Below the pieces are notes generated by a model. That model did not search any database and had not been told where the DNA came from. It saw only the letters and a list, made by a program, of their open reading frames with translations. Below are positions 1-7,422 of a DNA stretch of 64,000 nt, piece after piece (position 1 is the stretch's first letter; every line of letters starts with the position of its first letter). The stretch lies in NCBI GenBank assembly GCA_963767635.1, contig CAVYEM010000001.1, forward strand, positions 2,046,001 to 2,110,000, read 5' to 3'. The DNA is from CAVYEM01 sp963767635 (GTDB taxonomy: Bacteria; Vulcanimicrobiota; Vulcanimicrobiia; Vulcanimicrobiales; Vulcanimicrobiaceae). The translations under genes and the position numbers were made by a program.

Positions 1-1
1 A

Positions 2-136
2 TACGCCGACACAACGAAGAACGGCATTTTCTACATCACCGGCCCAGGCGGGATGGTCAAAGCGTTGCAGGCGCTTCTCGCGGGAATCGGCGTGCATAGC
101 GATGACATCCGCGTGGAGGAATATACGGGTTATTAG
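2..136 (+). CDS. C-terminal end of an FNR-type flavin/NAD(P)H oxidoreductase (5' truncated)
   Basis: The window opens inside this gene. The last 44 residues read in frame from base 2 to a TAG at 134-136. They contain a GPGGMVKAL segment, which is the pyridine-nucleotide binding tail, and end in EEYTGY. This is how the NAD(P)-binding half of ferredoxin-NADP reductase-type proteins finishes: the aromatic last residue usually stacks on FAD. The substrate and any fused N-terminal domain lie outside the window, so only the superfamily is supported. The next gene converges on it from the other strand, 25 bases away. Confidence 0.7.
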   Translation, partial: YADTTKNGIFYITGPGGMVKALQALLAGIGVHSDDIRVEEYTGY

Positions 137-161
137 CCTGCTTGCCGGTGCATGGGCATGA

Positions 162-686
162 CTACTTCGTCTCTTCGTTGTGTTCGACTTCGCGCAGTGC
201 TTGCGCCGCCTCGTGAACGTCCGTGGTTTCGTGGAGCGAGTCGGTTTCGGTGGTCGTTTCGATCTTGGGGTTGACGCGGCGCAGATCTTCGATCGCGTTG
301 AGGGCTTGGGTGATCTTCTTGTCCTGAATGACCGCGAGCTGCAGCATGAGGCGCGCCCGCTCTTGTTCCAGCGTGGACTGCGTATTCTGAGCGCTCAAGA
401 TGCTGATGATGAGCACGATGCTCACTACCTGCGCGATCGTATTGAGCAAGCCAAACGTGCCGCTGTCGAAGCTTTCGTGATAACTGCGTAAAGCCATATT
501 CAGCGCGACCCAAACCACGATGAATACTGCGACGGCGGCGGCGAATCCCGGACTGCCGATGCGGCTCATCAGCCCTTGCAGGGTTCGTTCGTGCGCCGGC
601 AACTGCCGGTGGCGCTGGGAACGCAGTTCGTCGATTGCCTGCGCGGCATCGCGCACGTGTTCGGAATGTTCGCCGGTGGAGTTCAA
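162..686 (-). CDS. DUF1003 family membrane protein
   Basis: About 174 residues. A charged N-terminal segment is followed by two hydrophobic helices (near residues 48-66 and 82-100) separated by a short SYHESFDSG loop, then a long charged C-terminal helix. This is the DUF1003 layout (two-helix inner-membrane protein of unknown function). The open frame runs further upstream, but that part overlaps the membrane-protein gene at 704-1066. I chose the TTG at 684-686 because it lies just after that gene's stop, and a GTG a few codons later is an alternative. It probably forms one unit with the two upstream genes on the same strand. The family is fairly sure, the start is not. Confidence 0.65.
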   Translation of the reverse strand: MNSTGEHSEHVRDAAQAIDELRSQRHRQLPAHERTLQGLMSRIGSPGFAAAVAVFIVVWVALNMALRSYHESFDSGTFGLLNTIAQVVSIVLIISILSAQNTQSTLEQERARLMLQLAVIQDKKITQALNAIEDLRRVNPKIETTTETDSLHETTDVHEAAQALREVEHNEETK

Positions 687-703
687 CGGACGAAGCGGCC
701 CTG

Positions 704-1066
704 CTAGATCCCGTGTACGTTGTGCAGCGATACCCCGTACCAAATCGTAAAGACGATGAATATCAGGCCCAGGAGGCTGATCGCCCATCCGATCAGCCGA
801 TAGCGCTCCGGTGCGCGCTCCACCACGCGGCGCCCCACGATGTACGCAAACATCGCGATAAGCGCCGCCACGATGTGCACCCACAGCGTTCCCGGCAGCG
901 GCGTATGGCCGGCTCCGGCAAGAGCCGTTACGATGATGCCGAGCAAGACCTGAATGCCCAGCACCGCTACGAGAACTTGCCGGCCCATTTGCACCCAACC
1001 GATGAACAGACCGAGCAAGAACACGAAAAACGCGAAACCCAGGTGAATTTCTAGGACGGTGTTCAT
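704..1066 (-). CDS. Small four-helix integral membrane protein
   Basis: 120 residues with four clear hydrophobic segments (about residues 7-25, 31-50, 61-79 and 89-109) and short charged links. Histidines sit near the membrane faces (H8, the WVHIVAAL segment, and LHNVH near the C-terminus), so a haem- or quinone-related role is conceivable but unproven. I do not recognise the family. It begins four bases before the stop of the secreted-protein gene at 1070 (reading on the minus strand) and is followed by the DUF1003 gene, so the three look co-transcribed. Hydropathy and tight packing argue that it is real. Confidence 0.55.
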   Translation of the reverse strand: MNTVLEIHLGFAFFVFLLGLFIGWVQMGRQVLVAVLGIQVLLGIIVTALAGAGHTPLPGTLWVHIVAALIAMFAYIVGRRVVERAPERYRLIGWAISLLGLIFIVFTIWYGVSLHNVHGI

Positions 1067-1069
1067 CTT

Positions 1070-1789
1070 TTAATGCACGGTTATAGGCACCGATACCGTG
1101 TTGCCTGCCTCGTCGCGAATCGTGGCCGAGCACGACCCCGGCGCAATAGGCTTCACGGTGTACGTCGCTGCGGCTTCACCGCTCGCCGAGAGCGTCACTA
1201 ACGCGATACCGTCGCACGTGCTGCGCTCGGAGAATGCGGCGACCTTTTCGCTGCTGGAGATCATGAATAACCGCACTGCTGCAGTGCGATCGATCTGCAC
1301 GTTGGCCGGCGTTGCCGTAAGGGGATTTCCGGATGCGGCCGCCGGTTGCGATATCGCCGTATCGCCGCGCCGCCAGACGGTGCCGTCGGAAAAGCGTACG
1401 GACTGCACCGAGCATGAGAGTTTGGGCGCAATGAATTGGGGCAGCACGAACGCCTGTCCCGCGCCGTTGCTGTAGCGATGCTTGATCTCGATGCCGGGGG
1501 AAAACGTTCCCACGTCGCGGATCAGGAACGAATCGCCGTTCGAATCAACGGCAAAGTTTATCAGGTTTGCCGTTTTCGTAGACTCGTTGGTGAACTGAAT
1601 TTGGATGCCCGAACTGCTCGAGGTGAGCGGAATACCAAAGACGTTTTGCGTGCCCCTGTCGAGCATCGGGCCGCACGCATTGACGGCAACGGGCGGGGCT
1701 GAAGCGGTTTGCGCGACTCCGGTGACCGGCGCGAGGCCGAAGGCCAAAGCCGCTAAACAATATCGAAGGGCTGGTGAAAGGCTGCGCAT
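1070..1789 (-). CDS. Secreted protein with a C-terminal DGTVW-type domain
   Basis: 239 residues. An N-terminal signal peptide (hydrophobic core around residues 10-22, cleavage near GVAQTASA) is followed by a domain with the pattern FTNESTKTA, FSPGIEI, a lone Cys and RFSDGTVW. The remainder resembles a beta-sandwich with repeated VTLSASGEA and TVSVPITV strands, like a bacterial Ig-type fold. The FTN/FSP/DGTVW pattern recurs in the unrelated-looking secreted protein at 38421-39230, so it defines a local protein family. No enzyme motif is visible. Function unknown; export to the cell surface or periplasm is likely. Confidence 0.6.
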   Translation of the reverse strand: MRSLSPALRYCLAALAFGLAPVTGVAQTASAPPVAVNACGPMLDRGTQNVFGIPLTSSSSGIQIQFTNESTKTANLINFAVDSNGDSFLIRDVGTFSPGIEIKHRYSNGAGQAFVLPQFIAPKLSCSVQSVRFSDGTVWRRGDTAISQPAAASGNPLTATPANVQIDRTAAVRLFMISSSEKVAAFSERSTCDGIALVTLSASGEAAATYTVKPIAPGSCSATIRDEAGNTVSVPITVH

Positions 1790-1828
1790 GCTCCAGGGTT
1801 CATGCCGAAGGCGAACAATTCATTCCGG

Positions 1829-2554
1829 CTATGAGAGCATCTCGCGCAGCACGGCAGCATCGTGAGGTGCCGCCGCCAGCGTGTCGTTGTTGAAGTATAC
1901 AAAAACCTCGCGCGCCAGTTGCGAGAGGATGCCGATGCGCCGCGCCCAGTGCCGAAGAGAGCGGCGCGGATATGACCCGACGTAGAGACCCTCGTAGCCG
2001 TGCAGACGGACGTAGGCCAGTTCGGGCGTCGTCACCAGCTTGTCCACGCGCAGTCCGGGATAATCGTGAATGCACGCAGCCATGCCGCGTTCACGTAAGA
2101 TATCCATCACCGGGGACACGTACCACGATGCGTGACGAAACTCGACCACGTAGCGGTGATGTATCGGCAGTTTATCCAGAAAGAGCCGTAGATGCGCATC
2201 ATCGCGCTCCAAGTACGGCGGAAACTGCACCAGGATTTGCGCCGCTTTGCCGGCCGTAAAGCATCCAACGCGCTGCATGTAGTTTTCGATGAATTCGTTT
2301 ACGCGCGGCGGAAGCGTTTTGCGATGCGTGATCAGCCGGCTCAGCTTGACGGTGTAGACGAAGCGCGCGGGAACGACTTCGCACCACGCCCGGACTTGAT
2401 GCTCCTTGGGCAAGCGATACGTCGTGGCGTTGAGTTCGACGGTATCGAACTGCTCGGCGTAGTATTCCAGCCACCGCCGCTGCGGGAGCCCAGTGGGGTA
2501 AAACCGCCCGCGCCAGTCGCCGTAGACCCAACCGCTCGTGCCGACGCGGATCAC
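1829..2554 (-). CDS. DUF72 (YecE-like) family protein
   Basis: 241 residues matching the full DUF72 TIM-barrel family: it starts with IRVGTSGWVYGDWRG, has the FDTVELNATTYRLP motif near residue 36, a FVYTVKLSRLITH motif, VEFRHASW near residue 138, and AYVRLHGYEG followed by a VYFNNDTLAAA-type ending (usually FNN..HG.A). Members are widespread and thought to be nucleic-acid or phosphate-linked hydrolase relatives, but no reaction is established. The ATG is well placed because the conserved glycine-rich start follows at once. It is divergent from the small gene at 2599. Confidence 0.85.
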   Translation of the reverse strand: MIRVGTSGWVYGDWRGRFYPTGLPQRRWLEYYAEQFDTVELNATTYRLPKEHQVRAWCEVVPARFVYTVKLSRLITHRKTLPPRVNEFIENYMQRVGCFTAGKAAQILVQFPPYLERDDAHLRLFLDKLPIHHRYVVEFRHASWYVSPVMDILRERGMAACIHDYPGLRVDKLVTTPELAYVRLHGYEGLYVGSYPRRSLRHWARRIGILSQLAREVFVYFNNDTLAAAPHDAAVLREMLS

Positions 2555-2598
2555 GAGCGGGAATCTTTTTCATCGGACGCGCGTTCATTCGTAACCAT

Positions 2599-2922
2599 AT
2601 GCTGCCATTGACGCTTCCTCCGGCAACTGCGGCGATCCGAACGCATACGCGGCCGCAATGTCCGCTATTCTACCGGCCCGCGCGAGCCGTCGATCAGCGC
2701 GCGCTCGCCGCTTCGTTTCAAGACGTGCTCGCCGGAAGTGCGACCATCGCCGTCTATGTCGACCAAGCCGGCCGCCCCATTGCGGCCGACGTCGTGCGCG
2801 CGAGCGATGAGAGTTTTGAACCGGCGGCGTTGAAGCTGCTCGCCGGCTGGCGCTATCGCCCTGCACGCTGCGGCTCGCGGCCGGTGCTTGGCCGCTACAC
2901 GGCAATTTTTAACGGGTCTTAA
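2599..2922 (+). CDS. TonB C-terminal-like domain protein
   Basis: 107 residues. Residues about 40-105 follow the TonB C-terminal pattern: a strand with ATIAVYVDQAGRPIAADVV, a helix with FEPAALKLLAGWRYRPA, and a closing strand that normally pairs with a TonB-box protein. The usual N-terminal transmembrane anchor and proline-rich linker are absent, as in many short TonB-C proteins of diderm bacteria whose role is unknown. It has no clear signal peptide with the ATG chosen, so a start error is possible. Its stop overlaps the end of the convergent gene at 2919 by four bases. Confidence 0.5.
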   Translation: MLPLTLPPATAAIRTHTRPQCPLFYRPARAVDQRALAASFQDVLAGSATIAVYVDQAGRPIAADVVRASDESFEPAALKLLAGWRYRPARCGSRPVLGRYTAIFNGS

Positions 2923-3347
2923 GCGGCAGGCGCAAGTGCTTCGCGCACGTGCACCAGCATCGTCGCGATTTCTTCACGGTGCCGGCCCGCAAGGGCCGCA
3001 GTCGACGAAAACCCGAGGGCGCGGGCATTCGCTTCGAGCATGAGCGCGCCGGCGTGCGCCAAACTCAGTCCGGCGTAATACTCTCGCAGCGTGCTGTCGA
3101 GCACGTCTCCGTGGGCCGGAAACGATCGCACCACGGCTGAGCCGCCGCCCAATCTGCGCAAATGCTCGTCCAGCTCCCGGACGTGCGCGTCCAACGTACG
3201 GCGCAAATGTTCGAGCAGCCAGCGCGCATGGGGTAGATGCTCGATCTCCGGTGAGTGCAACTGCGTGGCGACGGAGGCGAGCATTTGCCTGCTGGCCGAA
3301 AGCATGTCCGACACGTTCGCGCGAATTTGCTGGATTGCGTTGCCCAT
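2919..3347 (-). CDS. All-helical protein of unknown function
   Basis: 142 residues predicted almost entirely helical. It has heptad-like hydrophobic spacing (MLASVATQL, WLLEHLRRTLDAHVRELDEHL) and a C-terminal region (LSLAHAGALMLEANARALG, AALAGRHREEIATML) that resembles the last helices of ferritin-like DUF892 bundles. The metal ligands of ferritins are not evident, so the resemblance may be only structural. No signal peptide. It lies downstream of thymidine kinase on the same strand with an 86-base gap. I do not assign a function. Confidence 0.45.
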   Translation of the reverse strand: MGNAIQQIRANVSDMLSASRQMLASVATQLHSPEIEHLPHARWLLEHLRRTLDAHVRELDEHLRRLGGGSAVVRSFPAHGDVLDSTLREYYAGLSLAHAGALMLEANARALGFSSTAALAGRHREEIATMLVHVREALAPAA

Positions 3348-3433
3348 CTTTCAGCACCTCGGATTCATGCACGTTGCCGTAACGGCGCATGCGCAAACCT
3401 TCCGGCCGGGGAAGCGGCGTGGTCTTTTTGGCC

Positions 3434-3994
3434 CTACTCGCGATAAAAGCAGGCTGCACACATCGGCACGTACCGTGCTTCGCCTTCGATGGCGATCTGC
3501 GGTCCGGCGGTAATGCGCCGGCCGCTATCGTCCACGCGCACGTTCATCGTCGCCTTCTTGCCGCAGCTGCAGACGTTCTTCAGTTCTTCCACGGTGTCCG
3601 CAAGCGCCAGCAGATACGCAGCGCCGGAAAACGGCTCCCCGCGAAAGTCCGTTCGAATGCCGTAGCAAATCACCGGCACGTCGAGCACGTGGGCGCTGCG
3701 GTGCAGCTCTCGAACCTGCAGTGGAGTGAGAAACTGCGCCTCGTCGACCAGCACGCAGGCGAGGTCGCGTTCCGCTTGGAGATGCGCGCCAAAATCGGTG
3801 CATTCGTCGAATGTTTCGACGGCGCGCGTGGGACCCAAGCGCGATGCCACGGTGCCGACGCCGTTGCGCGTGTCGATGACAGCGGTGAAGATGGCCACGC
3901 GCCGGCCGTGGTCTTCGTAATTGTGCGCAACTTGCAGCAGCGCAGTAGACTTGCCCGCGTTCATGGCGGAATAGCGGAAATAGAGCTTTGCCAT
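3434..3994 (-). CDS. tdk: Thymidine kinase
   Basis: 186 residues, the usual length for type II thymidine kinase, which phosphorylates thymidine to dTMP with ATP in the salvage pathway. The P-loop is YSAMNAGKST near residue 8. The catalytic/Mg region is CVLVDEAQFL near residue 82, and the thymidine-binding lasso region contains VICYGIRTDFRGEPF. Four zinc cysteines come from CSCGKKA near residue 143 and CAAC near the C-terminus. The start places the P-loop at the usual distance. It follows the Nramp gene by only ten bases on the same strand, so it may be read with it. Confidence 0.93.
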   Translation of the reverse strand: MAKLYFRYSAMNAGKSTALLQVAHNYEDHGRRVAIFTAVIDTRNGVGTVASRLGPTRAVETFDECTDFGAHLQAERDLACVLVDEAQFLTPLQVRELHRSAHVLDVPVICYGIRTDFRGEPFSGAAYLLALADTVEELKNVCSCGKKATMNVRVDDSGRRITAGPQIAIEGEARYVPMCAACFYRE

Positions 3995-4004
3995 GCGCGT
4001 CGCG

Positions 4005-5225
4005 TTATGCGAAGACGCTTTGCAGGAGCATGACTACGTCGAATGCGATCGTCATCGCGGCAACGGCGGCGGTCGCGGCCAGAAAGCGGCGCGCAGCAGT
4101 CCTGCTGCCGCGAAATTGCGTGCGGGCCGTCAGCCAAAGCAACGGGATGATCACGACCGGCAACATGGCGGCCAGCGCGATTTGAGAGCCGATCAACAGC
4201 ACCGTCGTACCGGCGCCCGCAAGCAGCGCAACGGCAACGGGGGCGATCGTGCACAACCGGCGCACTGGGACGGGAACGTGAAACGGCGCAAGCGCTTGGA
4301 ATACGTAATCTCCGGACAGCGTCGCGGTCGCCGATGCGGCCAGACCCGATAACAGCAGCGCCGCTGCCAGCATCGCAGCCATGCCGCCGGCGGTACGATC
4401 GTGCGCCGTTGCCGCAACCACCAGTATTGCACCGTTGACGAGCGTGGCGATGGTGAGCGCAATCGCAGTTTCTTTGGCGAAAAAACGCCCGCGCCGTTCG
4501 CGTTCGGCGCGTCCGGTATTCCGGCAAGCCTGCGCGATCAGCGACGAGTGCAAAAACAGATTGTGCGGCATCACGGTCGCGCCGATGATGCCGACGACGA
4601 TCGCGATAGCGGCCGGCGAAGGAATCCGTGGAACCAGCGCGCCGCTCGCGATTGTGCCCGCGGGCGGGTGCAGCAATAGAATCTGATACGACAATGCCAG
4701 CGCGAGAACCGCGATGACTGCGGCCATCGCGTACGCAAATCCCCGTGACGTGCGCGCGCTCAGCGCGAGCAGCGCCATGACTGCAGCGACTCCGAGCGCA
4801 ACGCAGATTGCGAGCGGCCAGTGAAACAGCAATTGCAGCCCCAGGACGATGCCGGCGAACTCCGCGAGGTCCGCCGCTGCGGCTGCGCCTTGTCCGATCG
4901 CCCAAAAGGCCAATCGCCACTTGGGCCAGCGCCGCGCCATCATCGTGGCAAGATCTTCACCGCTTGCGATCGTCAATCGCGCGACGGCGAGTTGCAGCAC
5001 GATCGCGATGGCGCCGGCCATCACAACGACCCACAGCAGCCCGAACCCGTAGGCTGCGGCCGCCCAATCGGTCGCCCAGTTTCCCGGATCGACGTAGCCG
5101 ATGCTGATGACGAACGCTGGACCGACGAGCCGGAGTGCTGACAGCCACGAAGGCAGAGACCGCCGAAGCCCCGTTGGCACCGAAGTCCGGCGGCACAGCA
5201 CCGCTGCAAGATCTGCGCTGGTCAT
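4005..5225 (-). CDS. Nramp-family divalent metal (Mn2+/Fe2+) transporter
   Basis: 406 residues from the ATG at 5223-5225, which lies 13 bases after the Mn-catalase stop; longer in-frame starts would run into that gene. Helix 1 carries the metal-binding DPGN (about D46-N49) and helix 6 the VMPHNLFLHS motif with its metal-ligand methionine, the two signatures of proton-coupled Nramp importers. About ten to eleven transmembrane segments are visible. Because it directly follows a manganese catalase on the same strand, Mn2+ is the likeliest cargo (inference). The symbol mntH would fit, but the substrate was not shown. Confidence 0.85.
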   Translation of the reverse strand: MTSADLAAVLCRRTSVPTGLRRSLPSWLSALRLVGPAFVISIGYVDPGNWATDWAAAAYGFGLLWVVVMAGAIAIVLQLAVARLTIASGEDLATMMARRWPKWRLAFWAIGQGAAAAADLAEFAGIVLGLQLLFHWPLAICVALGVAAVMALLALSARTSRGFAYAMAAVIAVLALALSYQILLLHPPAGTIASGALVPRIPSPAAIAIVVGIIGATVMPHNLFLHSSLIAQACRNTGRAERERRGRFFAKETAIALTIATLVNGAILVVAATAHDRTAGGMAAMLAAALLLSGLAASATATLSGDYVFQALAPFHVPVPVRRLCTIAPVAVALLAGAGTTVLLIGSQIALAAMLPVVIIPLLWLTARTQFRGSRTAARRFLAATAAVAAMTIAFDVVMLLQSVFA

Positions 5226-5238
5226 GCGATGCGCGGGT

Positions 5239-6063
5239 TTACTTGCTCGCGACCGAGGGATGAGGCTGCGGTTCGGGAGCGTGCTGCTCCGTTTGGAACG
5301 GCGGCTGCAGGTCGAATGTCCAATCTCCGTGAGAACTGACGAGATCGAAGCCTTGCGGTTTGACGTCCTTCGACTTGCCGGCACCATCGGTGGAATCGTT
5401 CATGTATGCATGCGCGTACTTTTCCGTGCCGGGAAGATTGCCGGGCGGAAAGTTGGGCTCGATCGCGTCCAGCGCGGCTTCGAACATTTTCTGATGCGCG
5501 ATCTCCCGCGTCATCAAGAACGTCAGCGTGTCTTTGCAGCCAGCATCGTCGGACAGCTTGATCAGCCGTTCGTACACGAGTTTCGCGCGCGCCTCTGCGG
5601 CGATGTCCGAACGCAGATCGGCGGTCGGCTGTCCGATCGTGTCGATATACGACGCGGTCCACGGCGCGCCCATTGAATCGGTCAAACGTAAACCGCTTCC
5701 GCCGCTGAGCAATGTCGGGCCGCTGTTCAGCGACATCTCGATGAACTTCTCGTGGTTTCCGTCGAGCAGATCGCCCAGGTAGTTACCTTCGACTTCGTCC
5801 ATCTGCGCGCCGGGCGTACCCTTGAGCAACTGTACGAGCGTTTGAGCAACCATTTCCAGATGAGACAGCTCTTCGGTTGCGATGTCCAGGAGCATGTCGC
5901 GACGCTTGACGTCGGATTCGGCCCAGCCTTGGGTGAAATACCGCATTGCGGCGGCGAGTTCTCCGTTGGGCCCTCCAAATTGTTCGAGCAGCATTTTTGC
6001 AAACTCGGGGTTGGGTTGGTCCACCCGAACCGTGTACATCATTCGCTTGTTGTGAAGAAACAT
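5239..6063 (-). CDS. Manganese (non-haem) catalase
   Basis: 274 residues from the ATG at 6061-6063, which has an AGGAG Shine-Dalgarno about 11 bases upstream; the frame continues further upstream without such a site. The protein starts FLHNKRMMYTV and shows the ferritin-like dimanganese ligands: GELAAAMRYFTQGW, ATEELSHLEMV (E and H), and the second pair near AKLVYERLI and TREIAHQKMFEAAL. The reaction is 2 H2O2 to O2 and water. The C-terminal tail is proline- and glutamine-rich. Cytoplasmic. It is paired with the Nramp gene that follows, which would supply Mn. Confidence 0.92.
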   Translation of the reverse strand: MFLHNKRMMYTVRVDQPNPEFAKMLLEQFGGPNGELAAAMRYFTQGWAESDVKRRDMLLDIATEELSHLEMVAQTLVQLLKGTPGAQMDEVEGNYLGDLLDGNHEKFIEMSLNSGPTLLSGGSGLRLTDSMGAPWTASYIDTIGQPTADLRSDIAAEARAKLVYERLIKLSDDAGCKDTLTFLMTREIAHQKMFEAALDAIEPNFPPGNLPGTEKYAHAYMNDSTDGAGKSKDVKPQGFDLVSSHGDWTFDLQPPFQTEQHAPEPQPHPSVASK

Positions 6064-6165
6064 GTAGTCATTGACTCCTTTTAGGGATGCCTCATCATTC
6101 CGTTGGCGGCCCGGCGTCAAACCACGGCTACGTTTATCAAGGCTGCACAAAGGGCAAGCAGCGGC

Positions 6166-6276
6166 ATGTTCCTTTTCTTCAGCAATCGACTGGGGTGCGC
6201 CGGTTCGCTGCTGATCAGCGCGATCGCGACGATCGTGCTGCTGTGGATCTTCGGAGTCATTCGCGTGCACCGCTGA
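6166..6276 (+). CDS. 36-residue single-span membrane protein
   Basis: A short open frame, ATG to TGA. It encodes a few N-terminal residues (MFLFFSNRLGC), one hydrophobic helix (GSLLISAIATIVLLWIFGV) and a basic end (IRVHR). Very similar small predicted proteins beginning FLFxSNRLGCxGSLLIS are familiar from actinobacterial and related genomes, which is why I accept it despite its size and its weak ribosome-binding site. It sits between the divergent Mn-catalase gene and the MITE-like element. Role unknown. Confidence 0.5.
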   Translation: MFLFFSNRLGCAGSLLISAIATIVLLWIFGVIRVHR

Positions 6277-6330
6277 GACGGAAGGCGTCTTTACTACGCG
6301 AAAAAAGAGGACGCACGCGCACCCTCACTA

Positions 6331-6494
6331 GCAGGTCTGTGAAAAAGCCGCGTACGTGTTATCGCGGCACGATTTTGAGGCGATTTCTATGCGCGATGAA
6401 CGGCGCAACGCCGTAGCGTTGTAACCGAAGAGCAACGACGAAAGCGGCCAAAAGCGGGGGCGAGAACCGTGCGAGGATTTTTTCACAGACCTGC
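6331..6494. mobile_element. 164-bp MITE-like element with 16-bp perfect terminal inverted repeats
   Basis: Bases 6331-6346 read gcaggtctgtgaaaaa, and bases 6479-6494 are its exact reverse complement. The 132 bases between contain no convincing gene. Size and perfect ends fit a miniature inverted-repeat element derived from an insertion sequence; which IS family is not clear. No certain target duplication is visible at the ends. The right end stops 16 bases before the start codon of the ERCC4 nuclease gene, so the element may supply or alter that gene's promoter region. Confidence 0.6.
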
Positions 6495-6510
6495 CAAGGC
6501 TGGAACGCCG

Positions 6511-7365
6511 ATGCAAGAGTTTCTCGTCGCGCGCAACGCGGACGCGCAGAGCACCCTGCCATATTTGCTGTATCTGCCGATCGACGGTGGAATGTGGCTC
6601 AAGGCGAAGGAAACCTGGCCGCGTTCCGCGCGCGTGTACTGCCATCCGGCAGAGCCGCCTCGCATGGAAGAGCTGGATATCCTCGAGCGCGTGCCGGTGC
6701 GATCGTGCGTGCGGCGGGGCGTCGCCATCGATCTTATTCTCGATCGCGCGAACAACAAGCGAGCGCAGTTCGTATTTACCGTCTTCCGCGGGCGTTCCAT
6801 GGTTTTTTGGCAAACCCCCAGGGTCGCGACCTCGGCGCGTCCCGGCGTGCGGATACCGCATTCCACCGCCGGCGGCTCCGACGTCATTTGCGTGGACACG
6901 CGCGAACGCTACGGCTACAAATTTGCGGCGCACCCGGTGCAAGTGCTGCGACGCGCGCTGCCCGTGGGCGACTATGCCGCGGAGAGGGACGGAGCGCTGA
7001 TTGCTTCGGTAGAGCGTAAGACGCTGGACGATTTCGTCAAATCGCTCGTAGACGGATCGCTGAACTACGTGATGTCCGAACTCGCGTTGTTGCGCTGCGC
7101 GGCAATAGTGGTTGAAGGAACGTACTCCGCAGTGTTGCGGCATCAATACACGCGCGCCGGCTTTTTGGCGGACCTCATCGCGCGCGTGCAAGTTCGCTAT
7201 CCGAGCGTGCCGATCGTGTTTGCCGAATCGCGTAAAATCGCCGAAGAATGGACGTTCCGCTTTTTGCGCGCTGCGCGTTCGGGCGGTATGGAACTGCTGC
7301 CGGCTTCGGCGCTCGTAGTCACTCCGCCGGAAAGCCGGAAAACTCGGGCCAAGCGCAAGAAGTAA
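6511..7365 (+). CDS. ERCC4-domain nuclease
   Basis: 284 residues from the ATG at 6511; a longer reading would begin inside the inverted repeat. The N-terminal part (LPYLLYLPIDGG, AKETWPRSARVYCHP, VPVRSCVRRG, RAQFVFTVFRGR) is the lead region known from actinobacterial ERCC4-domain proteins. Residues about 140-265 form the XPF-type nuclease fold: VDTRERYGYKF supplies the first acidic residue, PVGDYA follows, and SVERKTLDDFVKSL carries the ERKxxxD catalytic motif. The expected activity is structure-specific DNA cleavage in repair, but no bacterial role is settled. It is single-copy, with no helicase attached and no repair partner next to it. Confidence 0.8.
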   Translation: MQEFLVARNADAQSTLPYLLYLPIDGGMWLKAKETWPRSARVYCHPAEPPRMEELDILERVPVRSCVRRGVAIDLILDRANNKRAQFVFTVFRGRSMVFWQTPRVATSARPGVRIPHSTAGGSDVICVDTRERYGYKFAAHPVQVLRRALPVGDYAAERDGALIASVERKTLDDFVKSLVDGSLNYVMSELALLRCAAIVVEGTYSAVLRHQYTRAGFLADLIARVQVRYPSVPIVFAESRKIAEEWTFRFLRAARSGGMELLPASALVVTPPESRKTRAKRKK

Positions 7366-7422
7366 CCGAACAGCGCGCAGCGAATTGCCCGACCTCGCCA
7401 CTTTGCTTGTGAGGTAACGATC

